Shown one piece after another: positions 11,625 to 22,200 of a DNA stretch of 64,000 nt. Made by a program: the position numbers and the translations under genes. Numbering within the stretch: the stretch's first letter is position 1; every line of letters begins with the position of its first letter. Origin of the DNA: Symsagittifera roscoffensis (Eukaryota > Xenacoelomorpha > Acoela > Convolutidae); NCBI RefSeq assembly GCF_963678635.1, contig NC_087068.1, forward strand, positions 14,697,872-14,761,871, written 5' to 3'. Below the pieces are notes generated by a model. It was not told the origin of the DNA. It worked only from the letters and a program-made list of their open reading frames with translations, and did not search any database.

Positions 11625-11945
11625 TTGCACCATTTTTGGACGACAATGATTTTTTATGATCTCACGTAATATGTACTAAAAATAAAAATTTGTATTAGAG
11701 CGCGACAGTTTCTTTTTATTGATTCCACAAAATGTTAGCGGATTTCGCAGATTGAAAGTGAGATATCCAGCAAAAACCAGCTTGAAAAATGGCTAGCTAG
11801 AACAACGAATGCGGAAAGTACAAACAAATACTTAAGCATTGTCTGTGGAATCCACGATCAAATCTTAAACCATTACTTAACTAAATTCGTGGATATGCAC
11901 TCTTAGATTTTAAACAGTTGATTGAAAACGACTATTTTGATTTTT
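11625..11945 (+). repeat. Dispersed repeat, right copy
   Basis: Direct copy of 8699-9290 (see that entry for the shared phrases) carrying only one copy of the internal 73-bp unit. The phrase TCGATCATTCACTTT is found both just before it (11512) and just after it (about 11955), so this region has its own internal duplication. Confidence 0.65.
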
Positions 11946-12194
11946 CAGTTTAGTTCGATCATTCACTTTTTAATGTTATTTCATTCCTAATCACAATATT
12001 TTCTCAATTTCTTAGTCATTGTACATAATTGTATATATTCAGGGTTTATAATTAAAAAACTTAATTTGTAAATTTGAACTTAAATTAGAACAGGTTTAAA
12101 ATATAAAATCATCAACACAAATTGATTCGAAAACGGATAAAACGTTCCCCGGAACGAAACGAGTTTAAAGTTTTGTAGAATACGCAAAATTCAT

Positions 12195-12586
12195 TTAACT
12201 GCTGTCGTCAAACAACGCTTGAGCAACTTTGACTCCATAGTCAAAGCACAGTTGCTCGAAAGGTGCAATGTCTCTCCTGGCTTTTAGGATGACTATTCTT
12301 TCACCTATGCTGGAAAACACAACTTCTACCATCATCATATTGGCCTCGTTTTTCTTCTGGTTGGCGTGGGTCGCTGAACGAACCAGGCAAACTTTCCATT
12401 TATGTAACGGGCACTCCTCATTTGAAGTGTTGATCAATCGCCCAGGAGGACCCGCAATTTGCAAATTGTATTCAGTTAGAACTCCTGGTTGGAGGCAATA
12501 CTGGCCGGCATTGATGTTGGTGACTACTTTGCCGTGGTAATCCACCAACACGTCATCTTTCTTGAACGATTGCAAAGCAATCAAAC
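12195..12586 (-). CDS. SET-domain exon (last exon)
   Basis: Open from the acceptor to a stop at 12195. It holds the complete visible SET core of the gene described in the parent entry. Confidence 0.6.
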
Positions 12587-14460
12587 CTAGTAAAAAAAAA
12601 GAAATTACTGATTCAAAAATGAACTGATTCAAAAATTACTGATTAAAAAATGAAAATTTATTAGTAAGATATTTTTATCGAGTTATTAAAATTATAAAGT
12701 ATCTCTTGCAAAGACGGGAAATATCACATCACATATGCCGACCCAGCTCTGGGTCAATGCAAGACTGTGCAACTCTTCCTGAGCCTTATATGGAAAGCTC
12801 TCAATGTCGTTGGCGGTATATTTTAGGCTTGTGGTTTTCTCAAGCGGCTGAAACTTTCTCTTTGATCCATCATTGAGCAGCTTTGCCACGTGGTCAATCA
12901 CCTTCTTAAGGTCATGGGTTGCCCACTTGTGCTTTGAGTAAAAGTTTGTAACTTTACTTGAAAGCTCATGGGAAGTCGTCATCTGCTGAACGAAGATCTA
13001 CCCGCGCTGCACCTGGCGAACGTAACATTGAGAATCTTGTCGGGATTGCACTGCCAACAGAACCTCCTCGTGGGTGTATCCGTCCAGTTTCTGGTGATTT
13101 TCTCAAGCTTGCTTCTTCAGTTTTTCCATATCGAACGTAGAACTCGTAGACAAAGGCATATCCAGATTTATGATGCTAATCTATAAAAAACGTAATTATT
13201 ACATGTGATTCCACGTCAATTTCAATTTGGATAAATAAATCCCCTTGGAATACATTGAAACTTCATATCAATTGATCTACCTGACGTTTGAACTGATCAA
13301 CTAGTGGAGCAACCCGGAACACCGCGTTCCCAAATGAAATGACGAAAAACAGTTGAGTCGTCACCATGTTTGTTTTTGTGTCCCGAAAAGCCCGCTGAAC
13401 AACATAAATCATATTGCTCTTCTTTAAATGGGTTCTGGCCTCTGTATAGTACATTTTCATACCCTGTACTAGCCAGACTAAAATTCTGTGGGAGACGCGA
13501 GAAGTTGACACTATAAAATTGAGTCATCAAATCGAGTCATCAGGTTTTTTTTTTATCAAACCAGTGTATTAGATTTAGAAAGATACTTACAGGCTGCTGG
13601 TTCTATGCTCAGCTCCACGGTATCGTCTTCATTTTTTTCCTCTAATTTGACAATCGCCTGGACGACAGCATGTACCGTGCTGTTGATGATCATTTTCTCG
13701 AGCATCCCTGTGGACGTGGACAGAAACGTGACAATGACCCTGAACAAGGTCAATTGTTCTTTGTGAGCCAAGGCTCCGTTTCTTTTATCGACGCTACATT
13801 CGACTTCTGGACATTCTGCAAAATGACTTCTTTGAGAGTCTCGTTATTATCGGGTTTTCCGCTCGGGAGGTTTTTCCAGATTGCTAAATTTGAATATGAT
13901 TTAGTTTTAACATTCGGTTTACCAAAACCTTTAGGCTTGTGTAATGTGAATTTATTTCTTCAACTTACAGTTTCGCCTACATTATCTGGCTTTGCATGAT
14001 CCCTTTTAGGGCTTTTTGTGGGCTCGCCGTTCATGTGGCCTTGTAATTTCGTGGGATCATCGGCTCGTGGTTCCGTGGGAGTGTAGGTTCGCCTCTCATG
14101 GTCATGCGGTTGTCTTTCAACTTCTCGATAGTGGGGAAAACTCGATGGCCAATGAGAATTCGGATACGGTGAAGCCGACATGTAGGAATCCAGGTAGGCT
14201 GGATATGGCTGATATTGATGTACCATCGAGGGGCCTGAATGGACGTGTCGCGGAGGGGTATGTGGTTGCCCATGTGTCGGCGGAATTGGCGAGGCGAAAG
14301 GTCGCAGGGGTGCTCGCAAAAGGGTTACCGGTGTCAGAAGAGCAAATGATGTCGTCTGGGGTGCTGCGAGTGGCGACGGAGGCACAGGGATGTTAGAAGG
14401 CACTGCAAATGGTGATGGAGAACTGGAAGGCACTGAACATGAGTTTTCGGCGTTGGACAT
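12195..14460 (-). CDS. KMT5A-like SET-domain gene, several exons, frame-damaged
   Basis: The first exon starts with ATG at 14460 and ends at a good donor (GTAAGT) at 13968; it encodes 164 residues rich in Pro, Ser and His. The last exon (12586-12195, after a polypyrimidine-AG acceptor) encodes a SET domain of the KMT5A/PR-Set7 type: DDVLVDYHGK, then GPPGRLINTS, then RIVILKARRDIAPFEQLCFDYG split as seen. Known catalytic features are altered: NHS is NTS, and the usual GEE before the final Tyr-Asp-Tyr-Gly is FEQ. Between them, exon-like pieces end at donors near 13590 (GTAAGT) and 13284 (GTAGAT), but they carry frame changes. The stretch 13130-12960 has an in-frame TGA and TAG upstream of TTSHELSSK. 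Family activity would be lysine methylation of histone H4 or proteins; here probably inactive or a pseudogene. Confidence 0.55.
13969..14460 (-). CDS. Pro-rich first exon of the SET-domain gene
   Basis: ATG at 14460, phase-0 donor GAAACT|GTAAGT. Low-complexity composition (Pro, Ser, His, Tyr), likely disordered. Confidence 0.5.
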
Positions 14461-14934
14461 TTACTTTGAGTCCGTAAGTTTTTACTAGAGTGGGATGAAA
14501 AATGAGAGATGCAACTAATATTGAGCACAAGATGAGGATGAACTGAGTCCAATTTAGCGGCGAAGCTCCCATCTCTTATCAGCACCAGTTTAATCAAAAC
14601 ACCAGGATATCAAGATAAGAGTCCACCAAAGAATAGCTTCGATACTTTCAACTCTTTTTAGCATACCAGCCGACTGTGGCATCTATGCAATAATGACTGC
14701 CTAAAGATAAGGCGACCAATTGATAATGAAGGCGTCATAAGGATAAGTGGAATTAGACAGTGCAGTTCTTATCAGTAAAGCCGTCAATATCAGGGAAACT
14801 GTCATTAGTCAACTCTTGAACCAAGGCTAATTTCATTTAATCATTCAATCGCTTCTCAGCTCGGTCATATATTAGAGTTTTTCATTCTTGTCATCCTTGA
14901 CGGCTGCACAGGGACTCGATGGTTTTTTTTCAAC

Positions 14935-16296
14935 ATGCTGGGAGTGTTAAAAAAGGGATTGTCCACATCAACGACCCTTTCGTGTCCCAGTGCACAGTTC
15001 GTTTGGTCGACAAACCTCAGGACAGTGGGGAATGGACCATCATGCAGTGGCAATTTATACGTTAGGTACTCCGAGTTGAGAAACGAGTCACAAGGCGATT
15101 CAAGGAAACGATTCGCCGGAGAATCACTGCCAGACAATTTCATAAAGTTCATGATTACGGATGCTGAAAAATCTAGACCTGAACAAAAATCCTCAGAGCC
15201 CAAGGCCAAAAAAAACAAGGAGGAAAAACCGCAGAAAGATTTTTTGAGTCGCCTTGATTATTTTGAGTTGCCAGAAAGTGACATTCCGTTGAAGTTTGCT
15301 CCATGCATCAACGGTGTAAAACAGGCAAAATTATCATGTAATTAATCAAATGTGTAACAAATCTACTAAGTAATCACATCCAACTATCCTTATATTCTGT
15401 ATGATCATCGATTTCATCTGATATCCTGAAAATTTATTACGCATTTCCGGATGCAGCTGATACTTATTTTTTATCGTTATTTAATCTACCGTATTCTATT
15501 TATACACCGTATTCTGTTTTGTGGTTTTAGCTAGGATCGACTATCTTGTGCGCCTGAGAAAATTTCGTGTTGATTATTTGAAATTCGATTATTCGAAGAT
15601 ACGAGCATTTGGTGGAATGAGTTCCATCCAAAATGCGGATGTCAACCTGAGAATGCCTTGTTTTGGCGGAGCTTGCGGAAGAAGATTTTTTGGTATGTGG
15701 CTGTTTTTTTCAAATTCGTTGTTTTTCCAAAAACAAATATGATTTATTCTTTTACTATTTTGTGCTTCGATTTAGAACATTTTTAGCTGCGATCTGAGTG
15801 ATATTATCACCCAATTAGCCAAAATTTTGCAAAATTTTTGGAAATGAAAAGATGCGTTGGCTTGATGAGGAAAAAAACAGGGCAAACTTTCGCATTGGTT
15901 CCAGCTACACCAGTAACCAGAAAGGCCATTGGTTTATCATTCACACAGTGTGCTGCTATATTTTTGGGCGGTATAACCTCAGGATTTTTTAAATGCCATC
16001 AATCTTCTGTGCTGGGGGGATTCTGTGCTGGGGGGAAATGGGATTCGTTGCCAGCAAGAAACGAACGTGAGCTAGACACTCTGATCAAATCTCTCAAGTT
16101 CAACGAATACAGAGATTTCCTCATGAGCACAATCCGATGCCATTTAAATGCATGCCGTGGTAGATATGCCGTCGAGGATAACTACCGAGAAGTATTTAGA
16201 CATAGTATGGCCGAGTCCGCCCAGGATTTTTTTATGACTGGGAACGAACAACTTGAACTGTTTATACTGTTTGTTGTCATGACTGATTTCTTATGA
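14935..16296 (+). CDS. Unrecognised multi-exon gene or pseudogene
   Basis: Three exon-like segments lie divergently from the SET gene. Segment 1 (about 14935-15340) has a Lys/Glu-rich middle (EPKAKKNKEEKPQ) and FELPESDIPLKF; an alternative frame over 14930-15055 (HINDPFVSQCTVRLVDKPQD) looks at least as protein-like, so a frameshift is likely near 15065. Segment 2 (15531-15692) has a TTTTAG acceptor and a GTATGT donor and encodes ARIDYLVRLRKF and FGGACGRRFFG. Segment 3 (15838-16296) encodes ERELDTLIKSLKFNEYRDF and ends in TGA. I recognise no family. A 16-bp direct duplication (CTGTGCTGGGGGGA) sits at 16008-16037. Could be a host gene or part of a mobile element. Confidence 0.3.
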
Positions 16297-16718
16297 CTGT
16301 TTGTTGTTATTTGATCTCTTCAAATTTACCGTAATTTGCCGTATTCTTCTTATTGTATGCAGTTTGTGTTATGGTCTGAAAAATATGCCGGTCCGTCAAA
16401 GTTACTCATAAAGATTAAACTATCTATTTGGTGTAATTTGCTCATAGAAAGTAAATTATCTATTAAGAAGACTAATTTGAGTAAATCCATTTTAGATTTA
16501 AAAAAATTAACAAAACTTGAACAACTACAGCCAAAATAAGGGGTTAATTGCCAAAACAAAAATTTATTCCCGGGAATTTTGCCTTATCAAACTATATTTG
16601 AACACACTTTAATTATTTTAATTGATTTAATTGGTTGAAAAGAACTGATTAACTTAAATGCGAGTTTACTTCATAAGTTTGTTCAATTTGTTTCTTTTGC
16701 AGGAATTGAGATTGACGG

Positions 16719-16860
16719 CAGGAATTGGGATCGAAGTTGGGTTACAGGAATCGGGATCAAAGTTTGGTTACAGGAATCGGGATCGAAATTGGGTTACAGG
16801 AATTGGGATCGAAGTTGGGTTACAGGAATTGAAATCGAAGTTGGCGACGAAGTTAGTGAG
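16719..16860. repeat. 26-bp minisatellite
   Basis: CAGGAAT(T/C)GGGATCGAAGTTGGG-type units begin at 16719, 16745, 16771, 16797 and 16823, an exact 26-bp period. Confidence 0.85.
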
Positions 16861-17000
16861 ATCGAAGTTGAGATCGAACTGAGACTGGTAGACGTCATGT
16901 ATTGTTTGTGAACCGTTGTTGGTGAACACCTGTAGGAAATAAAAGATATAAATTAAAACGTTACCACAAATGAACATATATGTAAATGGAATCCGCAAAC

Positions 17001-17120
17001 AAAATGCGAATTCCACTTATAATTTGCGGATTCCACTTACAATTTGCGGATTCCACTTACAATTTGCGGATTCCACTTACAAATTGAGGTTTCCACTTAC
17101 AATTTGCAGATTCCGCAACA
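17001..17120. repeat. 20-bp minisatellite built on a half-palindrome
   Basis: The unit AATTTGCGGATTCCACTTAC is repeated six times at exact 20-bp spacing (17001, 17021, 17041, 17061, 17081, 17101). Each unit carries TTGCGGATTCC, and variants with the full TGCGGATTCCGCA near-palindrome occur at about 17107, 17199, 17310 and 17343. Confidence 0.9.
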
Positions 17121-17399
17121 GCTCAATTTAACGATACAAATAGTTTATCATTTGTTTGTGGACTCCACAAACTGTTCTGGATTCCGCAAATACTGTTGCG
17201 GATTCCGCAAATTTGCCTATTTTTGGAGCGATTTTGAGCGGTACAATGATTTAGGTATTTGTTTGTGGAATCCAAAACAGCATAAAAGATCAAAGAAAAG
17301 TAGCAATGTTGCGGATTCCGCGACAAATCTGATTTTGGCCTGTTGCGGATTCCGCTTACAATGCAGAGATTGCACAGTTTGGCCTCGTATTGTTGCTGT

Positions 17400-18960
17400 T
17401 AAAAAGTTTTACGTTTTTACTAAATCAAACACCGTTTTTGAACCATACATATTGGACCACCCAGCAAAAAGATCAGCATTTTTGATTAAAGGAGAAATCA
17501 AAAATTGATTCGTTTGTGGGGTAAAACTTTGGGCCCGAATTTTGCCAATTAATTGCAAAATATTAATTCGCGTGAAAACCTAAGCACATTTTGTTCTGGT
17601 CAATTTTGTCTATAGTTAATCCAATGGAAAACGGTTTTTAAATTTCAGGTCTATACGTTCTCTCCGGATAACTTAAATCAGCACCATAGTTCAGTAACAA
17701 CATTTTTATATAATGTACAGTTAAGGCCAAATTGTCGGCAATGTTGATGATCTTAAACAGTTTAATTGGCCGTGTTACGTGTTGAAAGTAGTAATAAGAT
17801 GAAAATTGACGCCAAAATGAGCAATTTTAGATTAATTAACTTCATTCAGATCCGTTGACCCAAAAACTATTGCCAACAATTTGGCATTAACTTAACAAGG
17901 CCGTAAAATTTGAAATAAATTGACCTACTAGCTAAAAGTTATTCGAAATGATTCTTTGAAGTTTGTTTTTTTTTGTCGGCATTTTTGCTGTAGTTTTTCA
18001 ATGAAAAATTAGATAGAAGACTGCTGCTGAATGATCATTGTTTTGAAGTAGTGGTCTTGAGTTTAATCAAAAAAATTGACGTTTTTGAAAAAGCGCATTC
18101 GTTTTACATTGCTCTTTTGACGTTTCAAGTTCAGTTTCAAAAAATCATTCGTTTGCTATTTAGTCATTTCACTCTCTTAAGGCCAGAATTTGTTCAAGAA
18201 CTTTAAATTTGTTCAATAACTTAGACATCCGATAAAGTTTAAAATTAGTAAAACAGCGCAGATTGCACACTGATTCAGGAGCAGACTGCTGAACCATATA
18301 TGCAGACTCGAACCTATCTGGAGCACTTTCCATCAAAACATAGGAAAACGATATTTTTTCGCAACGTGACAAGGCTTTGAAATATGAAATATGAAAATGT
18401 ATTGTAGTGCTTAGTTTTTTTGCTCTAAGTCTGACCAAAGTCGTTTCACTCCAAACCAGGTGATTATTTATGATTATTTATTTGTTCACTGATATTTCCA
18501 TCAAAGTTATCAAACTATGCTACCTAACTTTGCGTCCATGAATCTAAAGGTTTTAAGTTGCGAAATATGAGAACTAAGAACGTGTTTTAACTGCGTTATT
18601 TGGTCTATCTATCAAGCAAAAAATACTTTGCGTTCACAAGTTTCAGTTTAAAAATGACAGCCATACATGAAAGTGTTCTCTCGCCAATCAACCAAACAAT
18701 TAGCTGTGTGATTTCACTTTTATGCAGAAGTTAATCAAAGATTTGATGAATTAAACAACTGATGTTAAAAACTGTCATTACATCGAGTGCATTCATCTGA
18801 CATTTGAATGCTATACTAAGCAAAAACGAGTTCTAGCAGATGAGGCCATTTATGTTATATTGGCGACCATCATAGGCCGATTATTGAAAAATTAGAAGCC
18901 TTTGATCTAAAAAAGTTCGTATTTAATCTGGTCGCATTTTCAATCATTTGTATTCTAGTC
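17400..18960. other. Non-coding stretch upstream of the transporter gene
   Basis: No convincing exon. The promoter of the SLC5A-type gene should lie at the right end of this stretch, but I see no decisive core element. Confidence 0.4.
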
Positions 18961-18978
18961 TTTTTTATTTTATTGAAA

Positions 18979-19270
18979 ATGTCAGCGTCTCCTACGAGTG
19001 AGTCATCAATGATGGAATCGAGAAGCACGCCAGGAGTCGTTGCCTCAACATCGGACGATCTGTCCAACTCCTCCCAATTCGGCTGGGCCGACTATTCGGT
19101 CTTCGCGTGTTTACTCGGGATTTCGGCTTTTATCGGAATTTACTTCGCCTGCTGTTCCGGAGGACGGCAGAAGACGCAGCGCGAGTGGTTATCCGGCGAC
19201 GGTAAGCTCGATTGGATCCCGACATCCCTGTCGCTATTGGCCAGCTTCATATCTGCAATCACACTATTGG
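18979..19270 (+). CDS. SLC5A-type gene exon 1
   Basis: ATG at 18979; ends phase 1 at TTGG|GTGAGT. Encodes a Ser-rich N-tail and TM1 to the start of TM2 (SLSLLASFISAITLL). Confidence 0.9.
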
Positions 19271-22200
19271 GTGAGTTAAAATTAAGTATTTTGCAACACT
19301 GACTAGTCTCAACAAGTCAAGCTTCTTAGAATACCTGCAGCAATCTGAAAACTCAATTGAAAGAGCATGTCTATCGAAGATTAGTCTAGGGAATATGGGG
19401 GCCCGAGTAATTCAAGAAACTTTTCCGCGACGCCTTAGCGGAATTTTTTTGGCTCGAAGAAATTTTAATTTTCAGAGACCAGTTAAAACACTTAAACTCT
19501 TTGCTTTAAGTGGCTCTGCTTTGCGGGAAAACATCTGAAGTGACTGTTAATTAGTTGAACTTTGTTTTCAGGAACGCCGTCTGAGATCTACATGAATGGC
19601 TTCATGTTCTTTTACAATTTGGTATCATTCTTCATCCTTATTCCAATCACAGCTTTGTTGTTCATTCCTGTATTCCGCAAACAAGCAAGTGCATCAGTAT
19701 TCGTATACTTGCGAAATAGGTAGAAGCACCGGACTTCATTAGTCCCCTTTGCAGTTATATTTTGCTCTCTAAGAAGTTGATAAGTTTTGCAAAGAAGTTT
19801 TCTGATAGGGTGAACAAGTTTAAGACCAGGGGCGGATTTAGGGGGGGGGGGGGGACGCCCCCCCTCCTCAGGGATTCGACCCCCTGCCGACCCAAAGGGT
19901 CCCTCCTTTGTACTATTTTGAGATATCCATATTTGATGACGGACCCTAAATTTTTCTATGGGCGCCAATATATATTTACTTTGAGGGGGCAGCGCGCGCC
20001 AAAAAAACGCAAATTTGTTGATCAAAATTTTCTAAAAAGTGCCTAAAAACGCGCGTTTTTTGGCCCGTTTTTCAAAATTGTGCCCTGCAGCGCAGAAAAT
20101 TTGACCAAAACAGGGTCTTTTCAGTGCTTTGGGAGAGCTCGGAAAATCAATTCGGTCGATCGGTCGACCTAAAAAAACAGGTTGCTAAAGGTATCGAACT
20201 ACTTTGAGAGAGCCACCTTCCATCCACATATTAAATTCACTACTAACTCTAGTGATATGCTCCGATGACTCCAAGTTTTGCGGTGTAACTACTGGATTTT
20301 GAGAAGTAAATGAATAAATTTCAAAATGATTTTTTTAATTTTTGACTTCAATCTTTTCATCGGGGTCTGATGATAAATTTTTTAAGATTCAATATCGTCT
20401 TATCTCTTATGGCTTGTCTGGCCTACACAATCCAAATGCTACTTTACATGGGGGTTGTTACTTACTCACCAGCTCTTGCCCTTAACGCAGTCACAGGGTT
20501 ATCTCTAAACGGGTCCATTATCACAGTAAGTCTTGTATGCCTCTTCTATACAGCCGTAGGAGGCATAAAGGCCATAATTTGGACCGACGCAGTTCAAACG
20601 GTGGTCATGATTGGAGGCATGATTACAGTGGCTATCGCAGGAACCCTGAAGGTCGGAGGCTTCTCGGCTGTCTTTGAAGTTGCAAACGCTGGACTTCGTC
20701 TAGAATACGACAACTTCTCGTGGGATCCGAGAGTGCGACATTCGGGATTCGATTTGATTGTTGGAGGTGTTTTCATGTGGCTGCCGACTTATGCTGTCAA
20801 TCAAGCGCTGGTTCAGAGATACGTCAACGTCAAAACAAACAGAGACGCATACAAAGCAACGTTTATGATTCTTCCTGGGTTACTTTCGATTGTATTTCTT
20901 TCGGGTTATTGTGGATTTGTAGCCTTCACGAAATACGCGCTGTGTGACCCGCTCAAAGCAGGACATATTCAAAGTCCAGACCAAATTTTACCCTATTTTG
21001 TGCTGGACACGTTTTCAAAATGGCCTGGCTTTGGAGGTCTTTTTGTATCTTGTATTTTTAGTGGATCATTAAGTTCAATTTCAACAGGTGTGAACGCTTT
21101 AGCTGGACTTGTTTTAACCGATTTGATTCCTCCTAAACTTTTCACCGAGGAAAAGAGAGCGCAAATTGGGAAATTGTTGTCGTCAGTGTTTGCAATTATT
21201 ACAGTTGCGTTTGCATTTTTGTGCAAGTATTTGGGGTCCATACTTGAACTGGCTTTCGCCATCAGTGGAATTCTGGCGGGACCTGTCTTGGGCTTGTTTC
21301 TGTTGGGAATGCTGACTACAAGGAGCAATGGAATTGGTTCTACAATTGGATATTTGAGCAGCATATCTCTACTGGGTAAATTAATCATTTCCGTATTTCG
21401 GGGTTGTGGAAAATGATGCAAGTATTTTTGAAAAAAGAGGGAAATTTCGGTTTAAACAACTTGTAAAAAATTAAACTTTCAGTATATAAGAAACTATTCT
21501 AATTCTATGTTTCTATATGTACAAAGTATGTACATAAGCTTAAAGGTTAAAACGTTAAAAGGAAGTAGTTGAATTAAGAACGTTAAAAAGGACAACTGAA
21601 CTTCCGTTCATATCGACCGATGGTCGTAACTAAACTGGTATTAATTAAAATACCGAAGGTCATTATAAGATACTAAAAACAAATCACAACATTTCCCACC
21701 GGGAAAAAAATAAAACTGCAAACTAACTATATAACTCTATATACACCCTTTTTCCCCTCCGAAAATGGAAGAATTTTCCAAACTGCGCCCATAGGGTAAA
21801 TATACAGAAGTAAAATAAAATCCACAATTGAAAGAGAATGTAGCAAATGTACAGGGTGGCTATACAGAATTACAAAATTTACAGAATACGATAACTAACT
21901 AGATAAAACTAATCCACAACAAGTACATTAACATGTACAATTGTATCTACAGGTAAAAGTAAAAAGTCCGGCGGTAAAATATGGTTTACAGAATTGTTTT
22001 GTTAAGTTTGAATTGATATGTCGATTACAAGAATTGGTCCTCAAACTCATCCAATTTGGCCCTCACTTCCGAATCTATAGTCGATGAGATCTCGCTATAG
22101 CTGTCCACCTCTAGCGTGGGGTCCTTTGAGGTCGGGTAAGTTAAATTTGAGTCCGAAGAATTCTCGTGAAAGTGAGTCTTCGTGGTAGATGTTGCAAGTC

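Noticed and set aside
13960-14400. Plus-strand open frames over the SET gene's first exon
   Set aside because: Shadows of the minus-strand exon, which has an ATG, a strong donor and coherent composition.
17001-17120. CRISPR-like array
   Set aside because: The units are contiguous 20-bp repeats without unique spacers, in a eukaryotic genome.
19880-19900. tRNA-like B box (GGATTCGACCCC) making the MITE a SINE
   Set aside because: No A box at the right distance and no poly(A) tail; the ends and the target duplication fit a hAT element better.
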